A program made the position numbers and the translations under genes. DNA of 64,000 bases from Tenacibaculum skagerrakense (GTDB lineage Bacteria > Bacteroidota > Bacteroidia > Flavobacteriales > Flavobacteriaceae). Positions 9,396 to 18,381 of this stretch are shown one piece after another (the first letter of the stretch is position 1; the number at the start of each line of letters is the position of its first letter). The notes beneath the pieces are model-generated. The model searched no databases and was not told the origin of the DNA. It worked only from the letters and a program-made list of their open reading frames with translations. The stretch covers positions 63,290-127,289 of the forward strand of contig NZ_SLXM01000005.1 of the NCBI RefSeq assembly GCF_004345825.1, read 5' to 3'.

Positions 9396-12002
9396 TTATT
9401 TAACTTCTTTTAAAGTATTTGTGATTAATGTTTTTAATTGAGCTTTGTGCGCTTTTGTCATTACATCACCAGTTCCATTACCTACCCAAGTTTTAATTTT
9501 GTTTAGGTTGTATAAAGCCATAGCTTTTGAAGCGTTTGTAAATCTATTTTTGCTTTTACCATCTACCATACTTAAAAGCATTTTTGTATACTGCATTTGT
9601 AAGTTTTGACGGAAAGAATTTACAGAACCGTAAATATCAGCTTTAAAAATAGCGTCATTTAATTCAGTCATAAATTCAGAAAGCTTGTATTTGTTTCCGT
9701 ATAACTCAGAATCTGAAATTCTTTGTAATGTATTTGGGTGTAAAATATGATTAAGTACTCTAGTTTGATAACCTAAAACTTGTGCGTGAATTTTTGGATC
9801 TTCAGGTCCACCAAAGAAATTATATCCTCTACGTTGTCTCGCTAAATAAGCGTATAAATCGCTTGGAGCTTTAAAAGCATTTGGAGCAAAAATATACGTT
9901 TTTAAAGCATTCATAGCTCTCTTTTGATCTGCATAGCTTACAGGAGTATAAGGTTGTGTAGCTCCTTCTTGACCTTGCATAGCTCTATCAACATATACAC
10001 CACCAATAAATCTTGAAATCACATCCCCAGCTCTAGCAGATTGTCCGTTTAATACATAATATGCATTGCGTAATTCTTCATACGACTCTCCAGTTTTAGC
10101 CATGCTAGACTTTAATTTTCGCATCATGTTGTTTACTAACTTGAATCTGTCTATAGAATAACCAATTTGATCATTAGATAAATCACCAGTCATAACTCTA
10201 GGATCAATAGCTTTTCCTGGAGAACGCATATCATCTGCATCATTACCAAAAATTAACTCTGGTTTTGTAGATTGTGCTAGTAAGGCATCCATTTCTGTTT
10301 TATTGGTAAATGGAGTATAACCAAATTGAATTGCCCAAATATCATAAGGACCAACAGCCATATCATAATATTGCCCTTGTTTAGTTCTATCTAAAGTTAA
10401 GTTGATTCCTGCATAATCCATTACAGAACCAGTTAAACATTTTCCTCTAATTAATTCTGGATTCGCTAGTTCTTCAGGACTAAATAATTGGCTGGCTTTC
10501 ATGTTGTGGTTTAAACCTAACGTGTGTCCAACCTCATGCATTATTAGCGATTTCATAGCTTCTTTTTTCATTCCTTCCATCTCCATATCTGAAGCGCCAG
10601 TAGCAGCTAAAACCGTTTTTCCAAACATCGTGTTTTCATGCATTAAATGTCCTGCAGAACAGAATAGGTGATTATCTTGATTTAAGAACGCATGTTTCAT
10701 TGTTTCTTCTTCGTTCTCAAAGCTAGATACACTACTTATTATTCTATCTAATTTTACTCTGTTAGTAAAATGAACATATTCTAACATGATATCAGCTCCA
10801 AGAATTTCACCTGTTCTAGGATTTACAAAACTTGGCCCATAACCACCGAATGGAGGGTTAGGAGAAGAAGTCCAACGTAAAACATTATAACGAACATCTC
10901 CAGCATCCCAATCAGCATCATCTGGTTGTACTTTTACTACCATTGCATTTTTAAAACCAGCTTTTTCAAAAGCTTCATTCCAAGCTAACACTCCTTCAGT
11001 AATAGTTTGTCTCCATTCTAGTGGAGTAGAGTTTTCAATCCACCACGTAATAGGAGTTACAGGCTCAGAAACAGCAGCAGTAGGGTCTTTTTTTACTAAT
11101 CTCCAACGGTGTACTAAATCTCTATAATTAATAGTTTCAGTACTTGTCATATCATTTACTTGAGTAGTAAAGAAACCAACTCTTGGATCATCAAAACGAA
11201 CTTCATACCCATCTTCTGGTATGTTCATAAAAGTATGGAATACCTTAATAGAAACATATCTACCATCTTTTATTGCTCTAGAACCACCACCTAATATTGT
11301 TGGATTGTTGAATACATATTCAGTTTTAATGTTGGTGTTTTCAGGATAGTTCTTAATGTTATTAATTTTAGATTTCTTCTTGTCAAATCTTCCTAGTTTA
11401 AAAGCGAAAGGAGATCCGCCAGGAAAGCTAGGTTGCTTAACTCTAGTTAACGTTTCTGATAAAAATAAGTCATTAGCATCGATTAAATACTCACCTTTTT
11501 CATCGTCTGAAGCTAAAATTTTAGAACTCTCAATTAATGCATCACTAGTGTTTGCTTCTGCAGATCTAGAGATAGCGTTGTTCTCATCAAAATAAAAAGA
11601 AGTATTTGGAGCTACAAATTCGATCTTGTTGAAGTGTTTGTTGATGTGAAAAACCGTAGAACCTCTATAAGAACCTCTAAAGGCATTTGCTTCTGTAACA
11701 CCATCAGCAATTTGAGAGAAGTAAATAAAGTCTTTATTTAATTGGTCTTTTTTTACTAGTAATTTTACATCACCAGATACAGAATCTTGATAAATAGTAA
11801 AAAGCCCTTCAATTTTTGCACTTTTCTTAGTTAAGTCGGCAATTGTTTTTTCAGGCTTTTCTTTTTTCTTAGGCATTTCAGTTTTAGCCTTACTGTCTTT
11901 TTCTTTTTTCTTTTTTCTTCTTTGCGCATTTATATCAGAAACACTCAACATAAAAAGCGCCAAGAATGTAGTTAAAACCACTCTTGGTTTGTAGGTAAGC
12001 AT
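9396..12002 (-). CDS. Secreted zinc-dependent metalloprotease (DUF5117/DUF5118 type)
   Basis: An 868-residue exported protease with a signal peptide (about residues 1-26) followed by a Lys-rich linker. The N-terminal half matches the DUF5118/DUF5117 layout seen in Bacteroidota zinc proteases. The zinc site is the extended motif HEVGHTLGLNH, with His489, Glu490, His493 and His499. The met-turn candidate is SVMDYAGINL about 40 residues later. Family members are secreted gluzincin/metzincin-like peptidases with poorly known substrates. The gene is single, with its own terminator. Confidence 0.9.
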   Translation of the reverse strand: MLTYKPRVVLTTFLALFMLSVSDINAQRRKKKKEKDSKAKTEMPKKKEKPEKTIADLTKKSAKIEGLFTIYQDSVSGDVKLLVKKDQLNKDFIYFSQIADGVTEANAFRGSYRGSTVFHINKHFNKIEFVAPNTSFYFDENNAISRSAEANTSDALIESSKILASDDEKGEYLIDANDLFLSETLTRVKQPSFPGGSPFAFKLGRFDKKKSKINNIKNYPENTNIKTEYVFNNPTILGGGSRAIKDGRYVSIKVFHTFMNIPEDGYEVRFDDPRVGFFTTQVNDMTSTETINYRDLVHRWRLVKKDPTAAVSEPVTPITWWIENSTPLEWRQTITEGVLAWNEAFEKAGFKNAMVVKVQPDDADWDAGDVRYNVLRWTSSPNPPFGGYGPSFVNPRTGEILGADIMLEYVHFTNRVKLDRIISSVSSFENEEETMKHAFLNQDNHLFCSAGHLMHENTMFGKTVLAATGASDMEMEGMKKEAMKSLIMHEVGHTLGLNHNMKASQLFSPEELANPELIRGKCLTGSVMDYAGINLTLDRTKQGQYYDMAVGPYDIWAIQFGYTPFTNKTEMDALLAQSTKPELIFGNDADDMRSPGKAIDPRVMTGDLSNDQIGYSIDRFKLVNNMMRKLKSSMAKTGESYEELRNAYYVLNGQSARAGDVISRFIGGVYVDRAMQGQEGATQPYTPVSYADQKRAMNALKTYIFAPNAFKAPSDLYAYLARQRRGYNFFGGPEDPKIHAQVLGYQTRVLNHILHPNTLQRISDSELYGNKYKLSEFMTELNDAIFKADIYGSVNSFRQNLQMQYTKMLLSMVDGKSKNRFTNASKAMALYNLNKIKTWVGNGTGDVMTKAHKAQLKTLITNTLKEVK

Positions 12003-12087
12003 GTTTACAAATTTTAGTTATTGATTATTAAAACGTGAATTTATTATTATTTTATTTGTTAAGATGTTAACGATTTTATAAATAAAT

Positions 12088-12654
12088 TTAACTACGCTCT
12101 TTTTTATTCGCTTCGCATAAAGAAATAATTTCTTCGATTCTTTTAATACGAGTAGTTTTTCGTTTTGCACTATGAAGCCAATAGAGGTAACTTTTTCTAT
12201 ATGAGGGAGCAAAGTTTTTGTAATTGTTATAGGCCTCAACATTTTTATCAAAATGTAATTGAAGGTCTTCAGGAATAACCAAATTTTCCACATGATCTAA
12301 ATCAAACCAAGCCCCATTTTTTTGGGCTATTTGAATTGAGTTCAATCCGCTTTCATGAATTAAATTCTGAGAAAGAAGTTCTTCTATATAAGTTTTGTTG
12401 AGCTTGCTCCAAGCACTTTTGGGCTTTCTAGGGCAAAAATATTGTTGTCTTTTACCGTTACCTAGACTTTTTACGGTGGAATCAATCCAGCCGAAACATA
12501 AAGCTACTTTTACAGCTTCTTCCCAAGTCATAGAAGCTTCTATAGCATCTTTTTTATAGAAAATTAAATACGCGCCGCTAAATTGGTTATGATTAAGTAT
12601 TAACCAATCATACCAATCTATATCGCGCTCAAAATATAGTGTTGGCTTTTCCAA
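12088..12654 (-). CDS. YdeI/OmpD-associated family protein
   Basis: The 188-residue cytoplasmic protein resembles the YdeI/OmpD-associated (bacteriocin-protection) family. The typical segments are the start LYFERDIDWYDWL, the middle VALCFGWIDSTVKSL near residue 50, the FCPRKPKSAWSKLN segment near residue 75, and a C-terminal helical part with Y-x-x-W-x-x-x-A-K-R-x-x-T-R-x-x-R-I-E. The family name comes from genetic association with colicin resistance; the biochemical function is not established. The gene starts five bases before the end of the M28 peptidase gene upstream on the same strand and probably shares its transcript. Confidence 0.82.
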   Translation of the reverse strand: MEKPTLYFERDIDWYDWLILNHNQFSGAYLIFYKKDAIEASMTWEEAVKVALCFGWIDSTVKSLGNGKRQQYFCPRKPKSAWSKLNKTYIEELLSQNLIHESGLNSIQIAQKNGAWFDLDHVENLVIPEDLQLHFDKNVEAYNNYKNFAPSYRKSYLYWLHSAKRKTTRIKRIEEIISLCEANKKERS

Positions 12655-12659
12655 TAGGA

Positions 12660-13994
12660 TTATCTAATAATTCTTGAAGGAAAACTAACTAAACTCTCAT
12701 GTCCATCTTCTCCAACGGCACTTACTCCGAAGAAGAAATTATCAAGAACAATACCTTCTAGTGTATATTCTGTAACGTTTTCAACATATTTGAAGTGATC
12801 CCAAGTTGGTGAAGTAGTATCACGCCAATAAATTTTATAACCTTTAGCTCCATCTACTTTTTCCCATGAAAACTTTGCAGAAGCTTCAACAATCCCTCCA
12901 ATTCCTACATTTTTTGGAGCAAGAGGAGCAGAGGCAATACTAGCTAAATTTATGGCATTTACAGCAGTTAGTTTTTTAGCGTAATCAAAATTTACAAATT
13001 TTAATTTATCACCATACTCAATCCCATTTTCAGTTCTAATATCTTGGTGTTGTTGTGTGTAGTTCTCGTGCGCTTCCATAATTCTGATACCTGCAAAACC
13101 AGCGTCATTAAAAGGACGGTGATGTCCACCACGTCCAAAGCGATCCAATCTGTAAATCATTTTCGGATTCATCTCAGGCATATAGGTTTTAGTAGTCTTA
13201 TGAATGTAGCGTGCTAATTGTCTAGAAATCCCATCAACTTCACCACCATAAAAACGTCGAGCAGCTCGTTGTCTTTCTGTTTCAGTTGGAGGTGTTGGTT
13301 CTGAAAAAATTCTAAAAGTACGATTGTCAATAACTCCATCCACTCCTTTAATATTTCCAATCATGTCATTGTTCATAACGCCAATAATATCCCAACCTTT
13401 TTCTTTAGCATAATTGGCTAAACCTTTTCCACCAAACAAGCCTTGTTCTTCACCAGATAAGCCAACATAAATAATACTATTGTCAAATTTATAGTTGCTC
13501 AAAACTCTTGCTGCTTCTATTGAACCTGCCATTCCTGTTGCGTTGTCGTTAGCTCCTGGAGCATCATTTGTAAAATCATTAGGATCAGAAATACGAGAAT
13601 CGATATCTCCACTCATAATTATAAAGCTATTAGGGTTTTTAGTTCCTCTTTGAATAGCAACTACATTAACAACCCATACATCTTTAGTAATTCTTTTATT
13701 AGCACCTTTTTTTACCAAGTCTTTTTGATAAAAAACTTCTAAGCAATTATTACAATCACTAGAAATTTGTTCAAATTCTTTTTTAATCCAGCGTCTAGCA
13801 GCACCAATTCCTCTAGTATTAGAAACAGTATCACTTAATGTATGTCGAGTACCAAAATTAGCAAGCTTTGTAATGTCTTTTTCAATCCTTTCTGATGAAA
13901 TAGTATTTATAATATCATAAATTTTGGGATCAGTTTGTCCGTAACTGTTAGAGATAAAAGTTATAAGAAGCAAAAAAAAAGTAATTGGTTTCAT
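12660..13994 (-). CDS. Secreted M28-family aminopeptidase with C-terminal Fn3-like domain
   Basis: A secreted zinc peptidase. The preferred start at 13994 gives MKPITFFLLLITFISNSYGQ, a clean signal peptide; the longer frame from 14045 adds 17 residues before it. Metal-binding pieces of the M28 fold are visible: GDIDSR and PGANDNATG, then GEEQGLFGGKGL (catalytic Glu plus metal ligand), NNDMIGN, and a late GRGGHHRPFNDAGFAG and EAHENYTQQHQ region that provides the last His. The final ~90 residues (from about residue 355) look like a fibronectin type III-like domain. It probably digests peptides outside the inner membrane. The YdeI-like gene follows at once. Confidence 0.88.
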   Translation of the reverse strand: MKPITFFLLLITFISNSYGQTDPKIYDIINTISSERIEKDITKLANFGTRHTLSDTVSNTRGIGAARRWIKKEFEQISSDCNNCLEVFYQKDLVKKGANKRITKDVWVVNVVAIQRGTKNPNSFIIMSGDIDSRISDPNDFTNDAPGANDNATGMAGSIEAARVLSNYKFDNSIIYVGLSGEEQGLFGGKGLANYAKEKGWDIIGVMNNDMIGNIKGVDGVIDNRTFRIFSEPTPPTETERQRAARRFYGGEVDGISRQLARYIHKTTKTYMPEMNPKMIYRLDRFGRGGHHRPFNDAGFAGIRIMEAHENYTQQHQDIRTENGIEYGDKLKFVNFDYAKKLTAVNAINLASIASAPLAPKNVGIGGIVEASAKFSWEKVDGAKGYKIYWRDTTSPTWDHFKYVENVTEYTLEGIVLDNFFFGVSAVGEDGHESLVSFPSRIIR

Positions 13995-14048
13995 AAGAGT
14001 AGTTTGTTTAAATGGTTTGATGTAATAATTAATAATACTTTTCAAAGA

Positions 14049-15380
14049 TTAATCTTTGTAGTACCAAAATGGAATAATTACATCGGTTATTTTAAGCGTA
14101 TCTTTATCTTTTATATATTTTCTTTTTAATTTCAGAATATGTTTCCCATCAGAGAGGCCTTTGGTTGGAATGAAAGTTTGAAAACCTGTTTGATTCTTTT
14201 TGTTTTTAGAAATCAAAAAATCTGAATTAAACTTTGTCGAATCAATAGTTACCTCATACATCTCGTTAAACACTTCAACATATTTTCTAGCTAGACTGTC
14301 CCTTTCTTTTCTAGGAATTTTGATGTTATTATTAGAGGTTAGATTGATGCCAGTTTGAAAACCTCTCTTATCTTCTTTTGGCTTCAAAGAAGGATGATAG
14401 CTGTAAATCCTATCTTCAACACTTTCATTAAAAACTTTAAAAAACTCAACATACGGAATAGTGATAACTTTTGATTGAATACTGGCAACTTTCACTAAAT
14501 CTGTCTCTTCTGTTAGTAAATCTTCATATTCTTTATTGTCTAAATAAATATTGGAGTTTAGCTTGGTAAGGTCTAAATAATTAGAAGTTTGAAACTTCAC
14601 AGAGCTTATAAATGTTATTAATATGTATATAGGAACAAGTAAAAAACTGATTCTTTTTGTGAATTTATTATCTAAAAAATTATAGACTAAAGGACGGTAT
14701 AAAAATGATAAAGTGATAAAACTAAAAATCCAATAAAAAGGAAAATAGATTCTAGACAACCATTTTTTCTTTTTTAAATATCCTTGCGTAATAAAATCAA
14801 TAAAAACTAAAATTGAGCCGAATATAATTGTAAATAAAAAAATGATACCAAAAGCAATTCGAAGTCCTTTTGAAATAGCATCATTATCAATTAAATATGT
14901 AATTACTGTTAAAAGTAATACTATAATAATTGTTATAGATATTACATAAAAAATCAGTAAGAAAGAAACTGCAAATAAAACACTACAATAATTTTCAAGT
15001 ATTGCAACATATTTGTCAAAAGAAACAATTTTCTTCTCTAGATAATTTTTAAAGCGGTCGCTATAATTAAGTGTTTCAAAATCAATGTCTCCAGAAACAT
15101 ATCGTAAACCAAGAGCACCAATCCAGAGTCCTCTTAAAGTTACATGAAATAATAAATTAAAGATAAGGATATAACAGGCAATTAAAGCAACTACAGAGAT
15201 TACAAGAGTTACAACTTGTTTTTCATTTCCTGCAACAGTTAATGCTAAATTAATTTTTGGTAATGCAGTAAATAAACCAAAAATGGCAAAACCAGAAATA
15301 ATAAGTTCTAATTGCCAACTATCTTGTTGTAAACGATCTAATAATTCTTGAAATTTCTTATTCTTAAAATTATCACTCAT
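14049..15380 (-). CDS. Multi-pass membrane protein, unknown function
   Basis: I do not recognise this 443-residue protein. The first ~45 residues hold a short amphipathic start (LDRLQQDSWQLELIISG) and the first membrane helix. About six hydrophobic segments follow between residues 28 and 265, including a very hydrophobic stretch near 140-165. The C-terminal ~180 residues are hydrophilic and beta-rich and probably lie outside the membrane. Two-part architecture (membrane half, soluble half) suggests a sensor or assembly role but nothing specific. It is separated by a terminator from the gene upstream (15485). Confidence 0.75.
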   Translation of the reverse strand: MSDNFKNKKFQELLDRLQQDSWQLELIISGFAIFGLFTALPKINLALTVAGNEKQVVTLVISVVALIACYILIFNLLFHVTLRGLWIGALGLRYVSGDIDFETLNYSDRFKNYLEKKIVSFDKYVAILENYCSVLFAVSFLLIFYVISITIIIVLLLTVITYLIDNDAISKGLRIAFGIIFLFTIIFGSILVFIDFITQGYLKKKKWLSRIYFPFYWIFSFITLSFLYRPLVYNFLDNKFTKRISFLLVPIYILITFISSVKFQTSNYLDLTKLNSNIYLDNKEYEDLLTEETDLVKVASIQSKVITIPYVEFFKVFNESVEDRIYSYHPSLKPKEDKRGFQTGINLTSNNNIKIPRKERDSLARKYVEVFNEMYEVTIDSTKFNSDFLISKNKKNQTGFQTFIPTKGLSDGKHILKLKRKYIKDKDTLKITDVIIPFWYYKD

Positions 15381-15429
15381 GAAGTATGTATTAAACTAAA
15401 GGTATAGACTATTTCTTCAAAAATAACAA

Positions 15430-15457
15430 AAAACCACTTCTCATAAGAAGTGGTTTT
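15430..15457 (-). terminator. Terminator of the DUF6249-type gene
   Basis: AAAACCACTTCT and AAGAAGTGGTTTT pair around a three-base loop. On the minus strand it follows the stop of the gene at 15485. Confidence 0.85.
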
Positions 15458-15484
15458 CTATTAATGTTACTTTATGTTGTTTTT

Positions 15485-15835
15485 TTAGCTTTCTTGCTCT
15501 AGCTTTTTAGTTAAGAAAAAACCTGAAAATAAGCCTAAACCACCAATTAAGAATATCATTGCTGGATATACAGCTTCTTCATCTAATTGAGTATAGGTAG
15601 TTAATAATAAAGCGATGAAAACACCTAATCCAATTCCCATTAACAATAAAGACAGGTTTAAAATAATCATTCTTCCAGTTAAGGTTGTTTTTTTTCTTTC
15701 TCCTTGCATAAAGATTTTAGCATCAACTCCTTTTTCTATTAATGCTAATCGTTCTTTGTTTCTTGTTGAATAGAATAAATAAAAGATTCCAAAAATTACC
15801 GCGAATAAGAACATAAATACAATTGCTACTTCCAT
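15485..15835 (-). CDS. DUF6249-type small membrane protein
   Basis: The 116-residue protein has three hydrophobic segments (about 3-22, 54-78 and 90-108). A conserved-looking cytoplasmic stretch RNKERLALIEKGVDAKIF comes after the first one, as in DUF6249 proteins of Bacteroidota. Function is unknown; members are often next to an ECF sigma factor gene. Here it is divergent from one, and its promoter region mirrors that of the sigma gene with identical element spacing, so I expect it to be a target of that sigma factor. Confidence 0.8.
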   Translation of the reverse strand: MEVAIVFMFLFAVIFGIFYLFYSTRNKERLALIEKGVDAKIFMQGERKKTTLTGRMIILNLSLLLMGIGLGVFIALLLTTYTQLDEEAVYPAMIFLIGGLGLFSGFFLTKKLEQES

Positions 15836-15876
15836 ATTATTGTTTTTTTAATATTATTTTTAATGTGTTTGCAGGT

Positions 15877-15905
15877 ATGACAGCTTACTTTCAAAAAAGG
15901 TTACA
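15877..15905 (-). promoter_or_regulatory. Candidate ECF-sigma promoter for the DUF6249-type gene
   Basis: On the minus strand, TGTAAC (15905-15900) and TGTCAT (15882-15877) are separated by 17 bases. This is a -35/-10 pair of ECF type. It is the exact mirror of the pair driving the sigma gene. The start codon at 15835 lies about 41 bases beyond the -10 element. Confidence 0.6.
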
Positions 15906-15938
15906 GTTTTTTTAAAAAAAATATTTTTTCAGATTTTT

Positions 15939-15967
15939 TGTAACCTTTTTTCAAAAAGAGATGTCAT
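15939..15967 (+). promoter_or_regulatory. Candidate ECF-sigma autoregulated promoter
   Basis: TGTAAC at 15939-15944 and TGTCAT at 15962-15967 are separated by 17 bases, the ECF-type layout. The sigma-factor ATG at 15976 is only 8 bases downstream of the -10 element, so the transcript would be nearly leaderless. Confidence 0.62.
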
Positions 15968-15975
15968 AAATAAAA

Positions 15976-16560
15976 ATGACAACTATCAACGATCAAACAT
16001 ACATAGATAAGGTATTAAAAGGAGATACAAATGCTTTTGCTTTTTTAGTAGAAAAGTATAAGGTTATGGTGTTTAGTTTGGCTATGAAAATGTTGAAGAG
16101 TAGAGAAGAGGCTGAGGAAATATCACAGGACACGTTCATTAAAGCCTATAAAAATTTGTCTAAATTTAAAGGAGATTCTAAGTTTTCAACATGGTTATAT
16201 AAAATAGCCTACCGAAACTGCTTAGATAATTTAAAAAAGAATAAAGAGAAATATCAGCTAGATACTATAGATGAAATTACAATAAAAAAGATTCATAGTA
16301 CTGATACTATTTTAGAGGAAATTTCTCAAAAAGAGAGGGCGATTTTAATGAAAGATTGCCTAAATAAACTGCCGGAAGAAGAAAGAACATTATTGTGGAT
16401 GTTTTATTACGATGAGCTAAGTTTAAAAGAGATCATTGAAATAACAGAATTATCAGAGTCAAATCTTAAAGTGCGATTACACAGAGCAAGAAAAAGACTT
16501 TTAACAATTGTAGAAAAAAATATAGAACCAGAATTCATTAGTCATTATGGGAGAAAATAA
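15976..16560 (+). CDS. ECF RNA polymerase sigma factor
   Basis: This 194-residue protein has the sigma-70 region 2 (about residues 10-95), with FLVEKYKVMVFSLAMKMLKS and the DTFIKAYKNLSKFKG motif, and region 4 (about 125-185), with LPEEERTLLWMFYYDELSLK and helix-turn-helix SESNLKVRLHRARKRL. It directs RNA polymerase to a small regulon. Its stop overlaps the start of the next gene by 14 bases, so the two are translationally coupled; that partner is a candidate anti-sigma factor. The upstream element pair and its mirror image upstream of the divergent gene suggest autoregulation. Confidence 0.95.
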   Translation: MTTINDQTYIDKVLKGDTNAFAFLVEKYKVMVFSLAMKMLKSREEAEEISQDTFIKAYKNLSKFKGDSKFSTWLYKIAYRNCLDNLKKNKEKYQLDTIDEITIKKIHSTDTILEEISQKERAILMKDCLNKLPEEERTLLWMFYYDELSLKEIIEITELSESNLKVRLHRARKRLLTIVEKNIEPEFISHYGRK

Positions 16561-16960
16561 ACATATTGAAGAATTAGATGCGTTTGCAAAAAAATATATT
16601 AAAGAAGCCGATCAAGAAGTACCTTCTTTAAACTTTACATCTAGCATTATGGATGTTATAGCTGAAACTCAAAACAAGAAAGTTTTTAAGCCCAACCCTT
16701 TAATTTCCATAAAAGGATGGATTTTATTATTTTCATTACTTACGGTGTGTATTCTTTATGTTTCAAAAGGGAAATCAATATTTGAAACATGGAAACTACC
16801 TGAAAAATACAAGTATACTCCAATATTTGAGTTTCCAGATTTGTTTAAGAATATAAGCGTATCTAATACAATGCTAACAGCTTGTTTCTTTTTTACATTA
16901 CTAATCTTTATACAGATGTATTTGTTTAAAACCAGGTTTGATGAGAAATTGAATTCATAA
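16547..16960 (+). CDS. Small membrane protein, candidate anti-sigma factor
   Basis: The 137-residue protein has a hydrophilic N-terminal part (1-55), a membrane helix (about 60-78), a short loop, and a second membrane helix (about 105-125). It overlaps the sigma-factor gene by 14 bases. Position and topology fit an anti-sigma factor with a cytoplasmic N-terminal sigma-binding part. It lacks the zinc motif HxxxCxxC seen in one anti-sigma class, so the assignment rests on context. Function otherwise unknown. Confidence 0.72.
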   Translation: MGENKHIEELDAFAKKYIKEADQEVPSLNFTSSIMDVIAETQNKKVFKPNPLISIKGWILLFSLLTVCILYVSKGKSIFETWKLPEKYKYTPIFEFPDLFKNISVSNTMLTACFFFTLLIFIQMYLFKTRFDEKLNS

Positions 16961-17024
16961 ACTTTAAGTTTCTCAAAAGTTCGAAAAAAATTTATACTTT
17001 TAGAGTACTTAAAATTAAAATGTT

Positions 17025-17414
17025 ATGAAAATTCACAAAATTTTAATTGCTTTTGTAGTTGTTGTTTCAGCTAATAGTTTAATTGCTCAAGAATCAGAGA
17101 AGCAGCAATATGATGTAATTGAAGCTATAGTCCAAAATAGGTTAAAAGAGAGATGGGAGAGCTTACAATTCTGTGAAAAAATGAATGCAGAAGCAATGGA
17201 TTTAGTTCAAAAAACAATGAAGCATTTGGTATCTCAAAAAAAATCTGGAGAAATATCTGAAGCAGAATACAATGTAAAAATGAAAAAAGTTAAAGAGTTA
17301 GATCTCCGCATAAAAAAGAATCACGATAAGCTTTTTAAGTTGCAATCTAATGTTTTAATTAGTCAAAGGCAAATGAGACGTATGAACGCTGAGATTTCTT
17401 TAACTACATATTAA
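17025..17414 (+). CDS. Small secreted protein in the sigma-factor cassette
   Basis: Unrecognised 129-residue protein with a signal peptide ending at about Ala21 (SLIAQ). The mature part is nearly all helical and charged, with KKVKELDLRIKKNHDKLFKL near residue 85 as a coiled-coil candidate. It lies 64 bases after the candidate anti-sigma gene and probably belongs to the same transcript. It may be a periplasmic effector or sensor part of the cassette, but that is inference only. Confidence 0.7.
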   Translation: MKIHKILIAFVVVVSANSLIAQESEKQQYDVIEAIVQNRLKERWESLQFCEKMNAEAMDLVQKTMKHLVSQKKSGEISEAEYNVKMKKVKELDLRIKKNHDKLFKLQSNVLISQRQMRRMNAEISLTTY

Positions 17415-17434
17415 AAAATAAATGGTTTTGCTGT

Positions 17435-18295
17435 TTATTTTAAACGAACTTCTGCAGTAATAGCTAATTTCGTTCCAATACTATTAACTGTTATTCTAGA
17501 TATGTTATTGATGTTTTCATCTGAAAACCTATGAAATAACGACCAGTTTTTGTCTTTTGAAGGGTTAAATTGGTAGATAGCATTATTATTAGGAATTAAA
17601 ATACTTCCGTTTGGTAACCAACAAATATCTTGTGTTTTTCCTGTTGAGGTGATAAATTTAGTTTCTTTACTATCAGGATTTAACGACCAAATTTCCCAGT
17701 TTTCACCATTTTTTTTCATAAAGCTAACCAACTTAGAATTTGGAATTTTATGAAAAGAACGACCAACTTCTTTAGCGATTAAAGTATTCGTTTTCTTTTT
17801 AATATCACTTACAAATAACTGTAAACTATCATTTACAATAGCTGAACATATTACAGTATTCTTATCATACCACATCGGATATGCAACAACTAAATCTTTA
17901 ATAAGTTCTTTATCTTTTCCTGTCTTAAAGTTGTATTCATAAAAACGCTGTTTACCATCATTATCTAAACGAACAGCAGAAACATTTTTCGAGTTAGGGA
18001 TTTTTTGAGGAGAATATTCACCTCCTTGTGGAGTGTTATTTATATAAGATAATTTACTATCTCTAATATTATATTTGGCAATATCTGTTTGTCCGTTTCT
18101 AGTTGAGGCAAACAAAACCAAGTTATCATTATAAAAATGAGGTTGACTATCATATCCTTCATTATTAGAAATGTTTTTTCCATTAACAACTTTAAGTTCT
18201 CCATTTTCTGAAGTAATATCAAACAAATGGATTTCTGTATTGGTTTGTGCCCAAGAAAGAACGGGAAATAGTAATAGCCCTAGAATTTTTTTCAT
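17435..18295 (-). CDS. Secreted WD40/TolB-like beta-propeller protein
   Basis: The 286-residue protein has a signal peptide (about 1-16). It contains repeated propeller-strand patterns such as NLVLFASTRNGQTDIAKYN, SKLVSFMKKNGENWEIW and GSILIPNNNAIYQF. These fit the TolB/PD40-type six-bladed propeller found in many Bacteroidota periplasmic proteins. No catalytic motif is visible; it is likely a binding or scaffolding protein. It converges with the plus-strand gene at 17025. Confidence 0.78.
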   Translation of the reverse strand: MKKILGLLLFPVLSWAQTNTEIHLFDITSENGELKVVNGKNISNNEGYDSQPHFYNDNLVLFASTRNGQTDIAKYNIRDSKLSYINNTPQGGEYSPQKIPNSKNVSAVRLDNDGKQRFYEYNFKTGKDKELIKDLVVAYPMWYDKNTVICSAIVNDSLQLFVSDIKKKTNTLIAKEVGRSFHKIPNSKLVSFMKKNGENWEIWSLNPDSKETKFITSTGKTQDICWLPNGSILIPNNNAIYQFNPSKDKNWSLFHRFSDENINNISRITVNSIGTKLAITAEVRLK

Positions 18296-18324
18296 GATGT
18301 GTTATTTGGTGGAATTAAAAGTAC

Positions 18325-18361
18325 AAAAAAACCACTCTGTGAAGTAACGGAGTGGTTTTTA
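18325..18361 (-). terminator. Terminator of the DUF885 gene
   Basis: AAAAAACCACTC and AGTGGTTTTT flank a loop of about 15 bases; on the minus strand this follows the gene at 18382. Confidence 0.8.
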
Positions 18362-18381
18362 TTATTATGATTCGATAGATA

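Noticed and set aside
12018..12293. Minus-strand 91-codon frame
   Set aside because: It lies in another frame of the YdeI-like gene and has no protein-like features.
16547..16960. Zinc anti-sigma factor assignment
   Set aside because: The HxxxCxxC motif is missing, so I keep only a candidate role from position.
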